From the NCBI RefSeq assembly GCF_029873475.1, contig NZ_CP123499.1:1054001-1118000 (forward strand): a DNA stretch of 64,000 nt, in the 5' to 3' direction. The first letter of the stretch is position 1. Each line of letters opens with the position of its first letter. The stretch is from Arsenophonus sp. aPb (GTDB lineage: Bacteria > Pseudomonadota > Gammaproteobacteria > Enterobacterales > Enterobacteriaceae). The translations under genes were made by a program, and so were the position numbers. This document shows positions 27,565 through 37,189 of this stretch, one piece after another. The notes beneath the pieces were generated by a model that ran no database searches, was not told the origin of the DNA, and was given only the letters and a program-made list of their open reading frames with translations.

Positions 27565-28860
27565 CTATTTTTTGGTTAAATCGCTTTGAAAATCTCTTTG
27601 TTTATAGCCGGTATATAATTGGCGCGGACGAGCAATTTTTAACTCTTCATCATGCATTTCATTCCAGTGAGCAATCCAACCAATGGTACGAGCAATAGCA
27701 AAAATAACCGTAAACATAGTTGTTGGGATCCCTATCGCTTTTAAAATGATGCCAGAATAGAAATCCACATTGGGATAAAGTTTTTTCTCAATGAAATAGG
27801 GGTCATTGAGGGCTATATGTTCTAACTGTTTGGCAACTTCTAATATATTATCATTTAATTCAAGTTCTTTAAGTACTTCATCGCAGGTCTGCTTCATGAC
27901 AGTGGCTCTGGGATCATAATTTTTATAGACCCGATGGCCAAATCCCATCAAACGGAAAGGATTATCTTTGTCTTTTGCCCGTTTGATAAACTTAGGAATA
28001 TTTTCGACAGTTTGAATCTCTTCTAACATGCGTAAACAGGCTTCATTGGCGCCACCATGAGCCGGACCCCAAAGAGAGGCAATTCCAGCAGCAATACAAG
28101 CAAATGGATTAGCGCCAGAAGAGCCGGCGGTTCTTACCGTTGAAGTTGAGGCATTTTGTTCATGATCAGCATGTAGAATAAAAATGCGATCCATAGCTCG
28201 TTCGATGATTGGGTTAACCCGATATTTTTCACAAGGTGTAGCAAACATCATATGAAGGAAATTTGCTGAATATGAGAGGTCATTCTGCGGGTAGATAAAA
28301 GGTTGACCAATAGAATATTTATAACACATAGCTGCAACGGTAGGCATTTTCGAGAGTAGTCTAAATGCTGCTATTTCACGATGACGCGGATTATTAACAT
28401 CCAATGAATCATGATAGAAAGCCGCCAGTGCGCCAGTGACACCGCAAAGGATTGCCATTGGATGAGAATCGCGCCGAAAACCTTGCAAAAGCCGAGTAAT
28501 TTGATCGTGGATCATGGTGTGTTCGGTGACAATTTTTTTAAATTTGTCATAATCGTTTTGCGAAGGTTTTTCACCGTAAAGTAGTATATAACAAACTTCT
28601 AAATAAGTAGAATTGGTAGCTAATTGATCAATAGGATATCCGCGGTGCAAAAGAATACCTTTATCTCCATCTATATAGGTAATTTTAGACTCGCAGGATG
28701 CGGTTGAGGTAAAGCCAGGATCGTAAGTAAAATAACCTTTAGAGCCTAATCCTCGGACATCAATTACATCGACCCCAAGTGTCGGGTTTAAAACTTCAAG
28801 CTCAATTTTTTCTGCATCTTTATCGACTAATTCTATAGTCTTTTTTTCTTTGCCTGCCAT
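27565..28860 (-). CDS. gltA: Citrate synthase (type II)
   Basis: This enzyme condenses oxaloacetate and acetyl-CoA to citrate, the entry step of the TCA cycle. The 431 residues fit the hexameric, NADH-sensitive type of enterobacteria. Catalytic residues appear in HADHEQNAST, in GPAHGGANEA and in GFGHRVYKNYDPRA; a further active-site Asp lies in YPNVDFYSG. The N-terminal beta domain (ELEVLNPTLGVDVIDV) is the type II hallmark. It diverges from sdhC across about 600 nt, as in E. coli, which lets the TCA genes be controlled from one regulatory block. Confidence 0.98.
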   Translation of the reverse strand: MAGKEKKTIELVDKDAEKIELEVLNPTLGVDVIDVRGLGSKGYFTYDPGFTSTASCESKITYIDGDKGILLHRGYPIDQLATNSTYLEVCYILLYGEKPSQNDYDKFKKIVTEHTMIHDQITRLLQGFRRDSHPMAILCGVTGALAAFYHDSLDVNNPRHREIAAFRLLSKMPTVAAMCYKYSIGQPFIYPQNDLSYSANFLHMMFATPCEKYRVNPIIERAMDRIFILHADHEQNASTSTVRTAGSSGANPFACIAAGIASLWGPAHGGANEACLRMLEEIQTVENIPKFIKRAKDKDNPFRLMGFGHRVYKNYDPRATVMKQTCDEVLKELELNDNILEVAKQLEHIALNDPYFIEKKLYPNVDFYSGIILKAIGIPTTMFTVIFAIARTIGWIAHWNEMHDEELKIARPRQLYTGYKQRDFQSDLTKK

Positions 28861-29466
28861 TACGGGTCTCCTTAGCGCTTAAACGCAATTTCCGACAACC
28901 ATGAAAGCATGATAAAACGCTTAGAAATTGCATGATATTTTATTAGTTAAAAGGCTTGAATCATGATTTTTTAACGAAGTTTTTATCAAATGAAATTTTT
29001 TATTAACATTTCATAATTTATTATGTTCCTTATACATTTTAAATTATATCAACAATAACATTAGGTTTTTTATGGATAACAATCTAGCATTTTTATTTTA
29101 CATAATTTCTTTTTTTTGTGTGGTAATAATGACTAATTAATTCAACTTAATCATATGTAAGATAAATGTTTAACGCTTGTCAAATTACATTATCAATTTA
29201 ATGACCGATGTTTAAATCGTGATCACACTCACTGTTCAAGCTAAATCTCTCCAAACATAATGTGTTGTAATTGTAATGGGCATGTGAAGGTCATATACTG
29301 CAAACGAGGTCTCCGGATTACCTTGTGGTAGGAGTACCCAGCGTTAATAAGTAACAACTTTTGCCATTATGTTGTGGATTAATTTATAAGCTGAGTTGTA
29401 CTTTGTTATCACGATCGCTGTTTGATTTCTGCTCCAGGTCCGGAGGTAGGAAAACAATAAAAAGCT
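28861..29466. other. gltA-sdhC divergent regulatory region
   Basis: This 606-nt region separates gltA from sdhC and is very AT-rich. In E. coli the same place holds ArcA, CRP and other control sites. Here TGTTTAA half-sites occur near 29168 and 29209, which could belong to ArcA direct repeats. I cannot confirm spacing or an exact promoter. No ORF of note is present. Confidence 0.5.
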
Positions 29467-29859
29467 GTGTGGGCAAAAATTGTGAAAAAACAAAGACCTA
29501 TTAATCTTCAATTGCAGACAATTCATTTTCCTGTTACTGCAATAGCTTCGATTTTACATCGTGTCTCTGGCGTTATTACCTTTGTTGCGGTCGGTATTTT
29601 ATTATGGCTGCTGGGATTATCGCTTTCTTCACTGGAAGGCTTTCAATATGTTACTGAAATTATGCATAGTTTTTTCATCAAATTCACTATTTGGGGTGTA
29701 TTGACAGCACTAATATATCATATTTGTGGCGGCCTGCGTCATATGCTAATGGATTTTGGTTTTATCGATGAGAGTTTGTTAGTAGGACGTATTTCAGCGA
29801 TAGCTGCGTTTATTATTACCGCTATTTTGTCGATCTTAGCGGGGGTTTTTGTATGGTAG
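29467..29859 (+). CDS. sdhC: Succinate dehydrogenase cytochrome b556 subunit SdhC
   Basis: SdhC is a membrane anchor of complex II and helps bind haem b and ubiquinone. It starts with GTG at 29467 (MWAKIVKKQRPINL); a GGAGG lies about 20 nt upstream, farther than usual, so an internal GTG at 29482 cannot be excluded. The body matches E. coli SdhC closely: FPVTAIASILHRVSGV with quinone-site Ser and Arg, and the haem-ligand His in LIYHICGGLRHM. Three membrane helices are clear. It is 130 residues, as expected, and overlaps sdhD by 7 nt. Confidence 0.96.
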   Translation: MWAKIVKKQRPINLQLQTIHFPVTAIASILHRVSGVITFVAVGILLWLLGLSLSSLEGFQYVTEIMHSFFIKFTIWGVLTALIYHICGGLRHMLMDFGFIDESLLVGRISAIAAFIITAILSILAGVFVW

Positions 29860-30197
29860 TTAACGCATCAACATTAGGCCGTACAGGGACACAAGATTGG
29901 CTGCTACTTCGTGCATCTGCCATTATTATTGTCCTCTATACGATTTATATTGTTAGTTTTGTTGTAACAACTGAGTTAAATTATACTGTTTGGCGGACAT
30001 TTTTTGCTTTTTCAATAACCAAAATTTTTACTATTTTAACGCTCATCTCCATATTAATACATGCCTGGATAGGTTTGTGGCAAGTACTAACCGATTATAT
30101 TAAGTCAATAGCATTGCGATTATTATTACAACTTTTTTTAATTGTTATATTAATGACTTATTTAATTTATGGAACAATAGTGGTGTGGGGAGCGTAA
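29853..30197 (+). CDS. sdhD: Succinate dehydrogenase membrane anchor SdhD
   Basis: SdhD is the second membrane anchor of complex II. The 114 residues have three helices and the conserved ILIHAWIGLWQVLTDY block, which carries the haem-side His and the quinone-site Tyr-Asp region. The start MVVNASTLGRTG matches E. coli. It overlaps sdhC and abuts sdhA directly (stop at 30197, ATG at 30198), so the four sdh genes form one tightly packed operon. Confidence 0.96.
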   Translation: MVVNASTLGRTGTQDWLLLRASAIIIVLYTIYIVSFVVTTELNYTVWRTFFAFSITKIFTILTLISILIHAWIGLWQVLTDYIKSIALRLLLQLFLIVILMTYLIYGTIVVWGA

Positions 30198-31964
30198 ATG
30201 AAATTACCAGTAAGAGAGTTTGATGCAGTTGTTATTGGAGCTGGTGGCGCAGGGATGCGGGCAGCATTGCAAATTTCTCAGTTAGGTTTGTCATGTGCAT
30301 TAATTTCTAAAGTTTTCCCAACACGTTCACACACCGTATCAGCCCAGGGTGGGATTACCGTTGCGTTAGGTAATACTCATGAAGATGATTGGCAATGGCA
30401 TATGTATGATACCGTCAAAGGCTCTGATTATATCGGTGATCAAAATGCCATTGAATACATGTGCAAAACCGGGCCTGAGGCCATACTAGAACTTGAGCAT
30501 ATGGGGTTACCATTTTCACGTTTGGATGACGGTCGTATTTATCAACGTCCATTTGGTGGCCAATCAAAAAATTTTGGTGGTGAGCAAGCTGCTCGAACCG
30601 CCGCGGCAGCAGATAGAACTGGGCATGCTCTTTTGCATACTCTTTATCAACAGAATTTAAAAAACCATACCACTATTTTCTCCGAATGGTATTCATTGGA
30701 TTTAGTTAAAAATCAGGATGGCGACATAGTCGGTTGTACCGCATTAAGCATGGAATCCGGTGAGGTTGTTTACTTTAAAGCCAAAGCCACTATTCTGGCG
30801 ACTGGAGGAGCTGGAAGAATCTATCAATCAACAACTAATGCGCATATTAATACCGGTGATGGTGTTGGCATGGCCGTCAGAGCAGGTGTGCCATTGCAAG
30901 ATATGGAAATGTGGCAATTTCATCCAACTGGAATTGCTGGTGCGGGTGTATTAGTGACAGAGGGATGTCGGGGAGAGGGTGGCTATTTACTTAACAAAGA
31001 TGGCGAACGCTTTATGGAGCGTTATGCACCCAATGCAAAAGATTTAGCCGGCCGTGATGTTGTTGCCCGCTCAATTATGATAGAGATCCGTGAAGGTAGG
31101 GGATGTGATGGCCCCTGGGGACCCCATGTTAAATTAAAACTGGATCATTTAGGTAAAGAAGTGTTGGAGTCACGATTACCTGGTATTCTTGAATTATCCA
31201 GGACTTTTGCGCATGTTGATCCCGTTAAAGAACCCATTCCGGTTATTCCTACTTGCCATTATATGATGGGTGGGATCCCAACCAAAGTAACTGGTCAGGC
31301 GTTGACGATTAATGAAAAAGGTGAAGATGTTGTAATCCCAGGATTATTTGCTGTTGGTGAAATTGCGTGTGTTTCTGTTCATGGCGCCAACCGTTTGGGC
31401 GGCAATTCATTACTTGATTTAGTGGTATTCGGACGTTCTGCCGGGTTACATCTGAAAGAATCTTTACTGCAACAAGGTTCAATGCGCGATGCCAGTGAAT
31501 CTGATATTGATGCGGCATTAATGCGTTTAAATCGCTGGGATAATACCCATAGCGGTGAAGATCCGGTAGAAATACGTAAAGCATTACAAGCCTGTATGCA
31601 GCATAATTTTTCCGTTTTTCGTGAAGGCGATGCGATGGCTAAAGGTTTAGAAGAATTAAAGGTAATTCGTGAACGTTTAAAAAATGCCCGTTTGGATGAT
31701 ACTTCACGCGAATTTAATACTCAACGCATTGAATGTTTAGAGCTTGATAATTTGGTAGAAACAGCCTTTGCAACAGCAGAAGCAGCCAATTTCCGTACAG
31801 AAAGCCGGGGGGCACATAGTCGTTTTGACCACCCTGATCGTGATGACAAAAATTGGTTATGTCATACTCTATATTTACCACAGTCTGGAACCATGACTCG
31901 CCGGGCAGTCAATATGCAACCTGAGTTACGTGATCCCTTCCCACCCAAAATACGTACTTATTAA
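30198..31964 (+). CDS. sdhA: Succinate dehydrogenase flavoprotein SdhA
   Basis: SdhA holds covalent FAD and oxidises succinate to fumarate. It has the dinucleotide motif VIGAGGAGMRAAL, the FAD-linking His in SHTVSAQGGI, and active-site blocks (QFHPTGIAGAG, GHALLHTLYQQ, the Arg in DLAGRDVVARS). The C-terminus DPFPPKIRTY is near-identical to E. coli. It is 588 residues, the same as E. coli. It precedes sdhB by 36 nt. No defects are visible. Confidence 0.98.
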   Translation: MKLPVREFDAVVIGAGGAGMRAALQISQLGLSCALISKVFPTRSHTVSAQGGITVALGNTHEDDWQWHMYDTVKGSDYIGDQNAIEYMCKTGPEAILELEHMGLPFSRLDDGRIYQRPFGGQSKNFGGEQAARTAAAADRTGHALLHTLYQQNLKNHTTIFSEWYSLDLVKNQDGDIVGCTALSMESGEVVYFKAKATILATGGAGRIYQSTTNAHINTGDGVGMAVRAGVPLQDMEMWQFHPTGIAGAGVLVTEGCRGEGGYLLNKDGERFMERYAPNAKDLAGRDVVARSIMIEIREGRGCDGPWGPHVKLKLDHLGKEVLESRLPGILELSRTFAHVDPVKEPIPVIPTCHYMMGGIPTKVTGQALTINEKGEDVVIPGLFAVGEIACVSVHGANRLGGNSLLDLVVFGRSAGLHLKESLLQQGSMRDASESDIDAALMRLNRWDNTHSGEDPVEIRKALQACMQHNFSVFREGDAMAKGLEELKVIRERLKNARLDDTSREFNTQRIECLELDNLVETAFATAEAANFRTESRGAHSRFDHPDRDDKNWLCHTLYLPQSGTMTRRAVNMQPELRDPFPPKIRTY

Positions 31965-32000
31965 TGCAGGACGTTAATAGTGTTGCGGAGAAAGTAGATT

Positions 32001-32717
32001 ATGAAAGTTGAATTTTCCATTTATCGTTACAATCCAGACGTCGATAATATGCCACGCATGCAAGACTACAGTTTGGACATCGCTGAAGGGCGTGACATGA
32101 TGTTGCTGGATGCGTTAATCCAACTAAAAGAAAAAGATCCGACTTTAGCATTTCGCCGTTCTTGTCGTGAAGGTGTTTGTGGCTCTGATGGATTAAATAT
32201 GAATGGTAAAAATGGCTTGGCCTGTATTACACCATTATCAGCTTTATGTCGTAATAAAAGAAAGATTGTCATTCGTCCCTTGCCAGGCTTACCGGTTGTT
32301 CGTGACTTAGTTGTTGATATGGCTCAATTTTATACTCAATATGAAAAAATTCGTCCTTACCTCATTAATGATGGCAAGAATTCCCCAGCTCGTGAGTATT
32401 TACAGACTCCAGCACAACGAGAAAAATTGGATGGTTTATATGAGTGTATTCTTTGTGCTTGCTGTTCAACATCATGCCCATCATTTTGGTGGAATCCTGA
32501 TAAATTTATTGGCCCTGCCGGTTTATTAGCTGCTTATCGTTTTTTAATCGATAGTCGGGATACTGAAACCGAGACCAGATTGGATAATTTAAATGACGCG
32601 TTTAGTGTATTTCGCTGTCATAGTATTATGAATTGTGTCAGTGTTTGTCCAAAAGGTTTAAATCCGACTAAAGCTATTGGTCACATTAAATCGATGTTAT
32701 TAAAGCGTAGTGCATAG
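32001..32717 (+). CDS. sdhB: Succinate dehydrogenase iron-sulfur protein SdhB
   Basis: SdhB passes electrons from FAD to quinone through three clusters. The [2Fe-2S] set is in SCREGVCGSDGLNMNG with the later Cys of LACITPL. The [4Fe-4S] and [3Fe-4S] ligands lie in CILCACCSTSCPSFWW and CHSIMNCVSVCPKGLNP. It is 238 residues, as in E. coli. The window between it and sucA (about 280 nt) holds several hairpins. Confidence 0.98.
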   Translation: MKVEFSIYRYNPDVDNMPRMQDYSLDIAEGRDMMLLDALIQLKEKDPTLAFRRSCREGVCGSDGLNMNGKNGLACITPLSALCRNKRKIVIRPLPGLPVVRDLVVDMAQFYTQYEKIRPYLINDGKNSPAREYLQTPAQREKLDGLYECILCACCSTSCPSFWWNPDKFIGPAGLLAAYRFLIDSRDTETETRLDNLNDAFSVFRCHSIMNCVSVCPKGLNPTKAIGHIKSMLLKRSA

Positions 32718-32727
32718 TTTGGGCAAA

Positions 32728-32756
32728 ATTTCCCGTAATAAAAATATTACGGGAAA
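32728..32756 (+). other. Hairpin 1 in sdhB-sucA intergenic region
   Basis: TTCCCGTAATA and TATTACGGGAA face each other across a 4-nt loop just after the sdhB stop. No T-run follows on the plus strand, so it is better read as an RNA-stabilising or processing hairpin than a terminator. Confidence 0.5.
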
Positions 32757-32819
32757 TAAAAAATAGAAAACGATTATTTTAAATTATCGTTAATTTTGTG
32801 TGGTAAATTATAGAAGGAG

Positions 32820-32849
32820 CCTTTAAAAACCGGTTACGGTTTTTAAAGG
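32820..32849 (+). other. Hairpin 2 in sdhB-sucA intergenic region
   Basis: CCTTTAAAAACCG (32820-32832) and CGGTTTTTAAAGG (32837-32849) are a perfect 13-bp inverted repeat with a GTTA loop. A third, imperfect inverted repeat follows (32857-32865 with 32882-32891). The set may modulate sdh-suc readthrough. Confidence 0.5.
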
Positions 32850-32999
32850 TTCTTATAATAAGGGGAATTTAATAAATAGCCCCCCTTTATTAATAATCGT
32901 GCATAGAACACGTTCAAAGAATCTTATTGAAACCGTCTATATAAAAACGGTACTGTTAACTACGACGAAAACTAAAGCCTATAGGCTTAAGGGATCACA

Positions 33000-35828
33000 A
33001 TGCACAACGGCGTAATGAAGGACTGGCTAGATTCAAGTTTTCTAGCTGGTGCAAATCAGTCTTATATCGAACAGCTGTATGAAGACTACTTAACTGACCC
33101 TAATTCCGTTAATGCAGACTGGCGAGACATTTTTGATAAACTACCAGGTGCAAGCTCCAACGGTGAATACTCCCATACTCAAACACGTGACTATTTTCGT
33201 TCATTGGCGAAAGATTCTACACGTTATCAAACTTCGGTTAGTGATCCGTCTTTGGATGCCAAGCAAGTTAAAGTCCTGCAATTAATAAACGCATTTCGTT
33301 TTAGAGGACATCAAAATGCAAATCTTGATCCATTAGAGCTATGGAAACAAGAAACTGTGCCTGATTTAGATCCAGCATTTCATGATTTAACTGATGCTGA
33401 TTTTGAAAAAACATTCAATGTTGGTTCTTTTGCTATTGGCCAGGAAACAATGAAATTAAGTGAGCTGTATACGGCACTGAAGCGTATTTATTGTGCTTCG
33501 ATTGGTGCTGAATACATGCATATTACCAATACTGAAGAGAAACGTTGGATCCAACAGCGCCTAGAACTGGCCACGCCGGTTAGCGAACAATTTAGCAAAC
33601 AAGAAAAAATCCGCTTCTTATCAGAATTAACTGCTGCTGAGGGATTAGAGCGCTATCTTGGCGCAAAATTTCCTGGTGCAAAACGTTTTTCCCTAGAAGG
33701 GGGCGATTCGCTCATTCCGATGCTAAAGGATTTGATCCGTCATGCAGGTCAACAGGATACGCGTGAAGTGGTTTTGGGTATGGCACACCGTGGGCGATTA
33801 AATGTTTTAGTTAACATTTTAGGTAAGCAACCAAAAGATCTGTTTGATGAATTTGCCGGTAAGCATAAAGATCATTTAGGAACTGGTGATGTTAAATATC
33901 ATCAGGGTTTTTCTTCTGATTTTAAAACAGAAGGCGCTTTGGTTCATTTAGCTTTAGCTTTTAATCCATCACATTTAGAAATAGTTAGTCCGGTAGTAAT
34001 CGGTTCTGTTCGTGCACGTCGTGATCGTTTAGATGAAGGTCGTAGTAATATGGTACTGCCCATTACTATCCATGGTGATGCAGCGGTAACTGGCCAGGGA
34101 GTCGTGCAGGAAATGCTGAATATGTCTCAGGCTCGTGGTTATGAAGTTGGTGGTACAGTGCGGATTGTGGTTAATAACCAAATAGGTTTTACCACATCCA
34201 ATCCTAAAGATGCACGTTCAACACAATATTGCACTGATATCATGAAAATGGTGCAAGCACCTATTTTTCATGTGAATGCCGATGATCCCGAAGCGGTTGC
34301 TTTTGTTACTCGACTGGCATTAGATTTTCGCAATAAGTTTAAACGCGATGTTGTCATTGATTTAGTTTGTTATCGTCGACATGGTCATAATGAGGCGGAT
34401 GAGCCGAGTGCTACTCAGCCAATTATGTATCAAAAAATTAAAAAACATGCTACACCGCGTAAAATTTATGCCGACAAATTGATAGCGGAAAAGACAGTCA
34501 CTAGCGATGAAGTAACTGAAATGGTTAATCTCTATCGTGATAAATTAGATCACGGTGATTGTGTCGTTGAAGAATGGCGTCCAATGGGAACTAACTATTC
34601 GGTCTGGAAACCTTATTTAAATCATGAATGGAGTGATGCTTACCCTGCCAAAGTTAAAAAGAAACGACTGCAAGATTTGGCTAAACGTTTAAGTACTATT
34701 CCGGCAGAGATTGTCATGCAGCCACGGGTTGAAAAAATTTATAGTGATCGTCAGGCAATGGCGAGCGGTAAAAAACTTCTTGATTGGGGAGCAGCAGAAA
34801 CTTTAGCTTATGCAACATTAGTCGATGAAGGCATACAAGTTCGTTTATCTGGTGAAGATGCTGGTCGAGGTACGTTTTTTCATCGCCATGCAGTTATACA
34901 TAATCAAACTAATGGTTCAGTGTATGTCCCTCTGGCTAATATACGTGAAAATCAAGGAATATTTGACGTCTGGGACTCCGTTTTGTCTGAAGAAGCGGTA
35001 CTTGCTTTTGAATATGGTTATGCCTCCGCCGAACCACGGGTCTTGACGATTTGGGAAGCTCAATTTGGTGATTTTGCCAATGTGGCGCAGGTGGTTATCG
35101 ATCAGTTTATTAGTTCTGGTGAACAGAAATGGGGGCGCATGTGTGGATTAGTGATGTTGTTACCTCATGGTTATGAGGGTCAAGGTCCGGAGCACTCCTC
35201 TGCCCGTCTAGAACGTTATTTACAATTATGTGCGGAACAAAATATGCAAGTCTGTGTTCCGTCTACTCCCGCTCAGGTCTATCACATGCTCCGTCGTCAG
35301 ATACTTCGTAATATGCGACGTCCATTGATTGTTATGTCACCCAAGTCATTACTGCGCCATCCTCTTGCGGTATCCAGTTTGGAAGAGTTAGCAAATGGTG
35401 AATTCCAGCAAGTTATTAGTGAAGTTGATCCAATAGATGCGAAAAAAGTCAAACGGGTCGTTTTATGTTCAGGTAAAGTTTATTATGATCTACTTGAACA
35501 ACGTCGTGAAAACAAACAAAAAAATCTCGCTATTGTTCGTATTGAACAATTATATCCATTCCCCCATAAAGATTTAGAAACAGCGCTAGAGCCTTATGCA
35601 CATGTTCGTGATTTTGTCTGGTGTCAAGAGGAGCCTCTTAATCAGGGTGCATGGTATTGTAGTCAGCATAATATCCGGGAAGCAATTCCAAAAGGTTCAT
35701 TATTAAGTTATGCGGGGCGCCCTGCATCTGCTTCACCCGCAGTAGGCTACGCGTCTGTTCATCAAGAACAGCAAAAAGCATTGGTTGATGATGCACTAAA
35801 AGTAAATAAATTAAAGGATAGAAAATGA
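33000..35828 (+). CDS. sucA: 2-oxoglutarate dehydrogenase E1
   Basis: This thiamine-diphosphate enzyme decarboxylates 2-oxoglutarate and hands the succinyl group to the lipoyl arm of SucB. The 942 residues match E. coli (933). Substrate and cofactor blocks include GMAHRGRLNVLVN, AVTGQGVVQE, NNQIGFTTSNP and YRRHGHNEADEPS. The C-terminal half has GTFFHRHAVIHNQ and GYEGQGPEHSSARLER. AGGG precedes the start, MHNGVMKDWLDSS. It overlaps sucB by 4 nt (ATGA). Confidence 0.98.
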   Translation: MHNGVMKDWLDSSFLAGANQSYIEQLYEDYLTDPNSVNADWRDIFDKLPGASSNGEYSHTQTRDYFRSLAKDSTRYQTSVSDPSLDAKQVKVLQLINAFRFRGHQNANLDPLELWKQETVPDLDPAFHDLTDADFEKTFNVGSFAIGQETMKLSELYTALKRIYCASIGAEYMHITNTEEKRWIQQRLELATPVSEQFSKQEKIRFLSELTAAEGLERYLGAKFPGAKRFSLEGGDSLIPMLKDLIRHAGQQDTREVVLGMAHRGRLNVLVNILGKQPKDLFDEFAGKHKDHLGTGDVKYHQGFSSDFKTEGALVHLALAFNPSHLEIVSPVVIGSVRARRDRLDEGRSNMVLPITIHGDAAVTGQGVVQEMLNMSQARGYEVGGTVRIVVNNQIGFTTSNPKDARSTQYCTDIMKMVQAPIFHVNADDPEAVAFVTRLALDFRNKFKRDVVIDLVCYRRHGHNEADEPSATQPIMYQKIKKHATPRKIYADKLIAEKTVTSDEVTEMVNLYRDKLDHGDCVVEEWRPMGTNYSVWKPYLNHEWSDAYPAKVKKKRLQDLAKRLSTIPAEIVMQPRVEKIYSDRQAMASGKKLLDWGAAETLAYATLVDEGIQVRLSGEDAGRGTFFHRHAVIHNQTNGSVYVPLANIRENQGIFDVWDSVLSEEAVLAFEYGYASAEPRVLTIWEAQFGDFANVAQVVIDQFISSGEQKWGRMCGLVMLLPHGYEGQGPEHSSARLERYLQLCAEQNMQVCVPSTPAQVYHMLRRQILRNMRRPLIVMSPKSLLRHPLAVSSLEELANGEFQQVISEVDPIDAKKVKRVVLCSGKVYYDLLEQRRENKQKNLAIVRIEQLYPFPHKDLETALEPYAHVRDFVWCQEEPLNQGAWYCSQHNIREAIPKGSLLSYAGRPASASPAVGYASVHQEQQKALVDDALKVNKLKDRK

Positions 35829-37054
35829 GTAGCATAGAAATTCTTGTTCCTGATCTTCCTGAATCTGTTGCCGATGCTACAGTGGCAACTTGGCACAAGA
35901 AACCAGGTGATCAGGTAGAGCGCGATGAAGTGCTAGTGGAAATTGAAACGGATAAAGTTGTACTCGAAGTACCAGCAGCAGATTCAGGTGTATTGGAATC
36001 TATTTTGGAAGAAGAGGGAGCCACTGTTCTATCTAAACAACTATTAGGTCGCATAAAGCTTAGTGATAGTACGGGAATTCCGGCTGAGGTAAAAGAGACT
36101 ACTGAGTCGGCACCAGCGAAACGTCAGACTGCTAGTCTTGAGGAAGAGAGCCATAATGTATTAACACCGGCTGTTCGTCGTTTAATTGCCGAGCATGATT
36201 TAAACTCGGCCAATATCAAAGGTAGCGGTGTAGGGGGGCGTATAACGCGTGATGATGTTGAGAAATATATTAATAACCAATCAACAGCGAGCGAGACCAG
36301 ATCGATTAAGCAGCAAAATGACGCATCTACAACGACATCATCAACATCTTCACATCGAAGTGAAAAGCGTGTGCCAATGACACGTTTACGTAAACGCATT
36401 GCAGAACGTTTACTGGAAGCGAAAAACAATACCGCCATGTTGACTACTTTTAATGAAGTCAATATGAAGCCGGTTTTTGATTTGCGAAAACATTATGGTG
36501 AAAGTTTTGAAAAACGTCATGGTGTGCGCTTGGGCTTTATGTCTTTCTATGTGAAAGCGGTTGTTGAAGCCTTAAAGCGTTATCCTGAAGTGAACGCATC
36601 TATTGATGGTGAGGATGTGCTTTATCATAGTTATTTTGATATTAGCATTGCTGTTTCCACGCCGAGAGGTTTAGTTACACCAGTATTACGTGATGCAGAT
36701 GCGCTGAGCATGGCAGAAATTGAAAAGCGTATTAAAGAGTTGGCAGTTAAGGGACGCGACGGCAAATTAACGGTTGAAGAATTGACTGGTGGAAACTTTA
36801 CTATTACTAACGGTGGTGTTTTTGGCTCTTTAATGTCAACCCCGATTATTAATCCGCCACAAAGTGCAATTTTAGGTATGCATGCTATCAAAGATAGGCC
36901 GATGGCGGTTGATGGTAAAATCGAAATCTTGCCAATGATGTATTTAGCACTTTCTTATGATCACCGTTTAATTGATGGACGTGAGTCTGTTAGCTTTTTG
37001 GTGACAATAAAGGATATGTTGGAAGATCCGGCTCGTTTATTGTTAGACGTCTAG
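35825..37054 (+). CDS. sucB: Dihydrolipoamide succinyltransferase E2
   Basis: SucB is the core of the 2-oxoglutarate dehydrogenase complex. The N-terminal lipoyl domain carries the lipoylated Lys in EIETDKVVLEVPA. An E3-binding domain follows (TPAVRRLIAEHDL, GVGGRITRDDV). A flexible Ser/Thr-rich linker then leads to the catalytic domain, which ends with SYDHRLIDGRE containing the His and Asp. It is 409 residues, close to E. coli (405), with one lipoyl domain as usual. It is translationally coupled to sucA. Confidence 0.98.
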   Translation: MSSIEILVPDLPESVADATVATWHKKPGDQVERDEVLVEIETDKVVLEVPAADSGVLESILEEEGATVLSKQLLGRIKLSDSTGIPAEVKETTESAPAKRQTASLEEESHNVLTPAVRRLIAEHDLNSANIKGSGVGGRITRDDVEKYINNQSTASETRSIKQQNDASTTTSSTSSHRSEKRVPMTRLRKRIAERLLEAKNNTAMLTTFNEVNMKPVFDLRKHYGESFEKRHGVRLGFMSFYVKAVVEALKRYPEVNASIDGEDVLYHSYFDISIAVSTPRGLVTPVLRDADALSMAEIEKRIKELAVKGRDGKLTVEELTGGNFTITNGGVFGSLMSTPIINPPQSAILGMHAIKDRPMAVDGKIEILPMMYLALSYDHRLIDGRESVSFLVTIKDMLEDPARLLLDV

Positions 37055-37189
37055 GTAACCAAATTAGAGTGAAGTTATTTACTCAGTCTGGAGTGTAAAG
37101 CTTGGTTAATTTTTTATTGACCAATGTTTAAATAAAAATATATAGAGACTTGTTATGTCTCTGTCAGGCTAAATTATGGATAGAGCATC

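Noticed and set aside
29344..29526. 60-codon reverse ORF before sdhC
   Set aside because: It lies antisense to the sdh leader and start, without a ribosome site.
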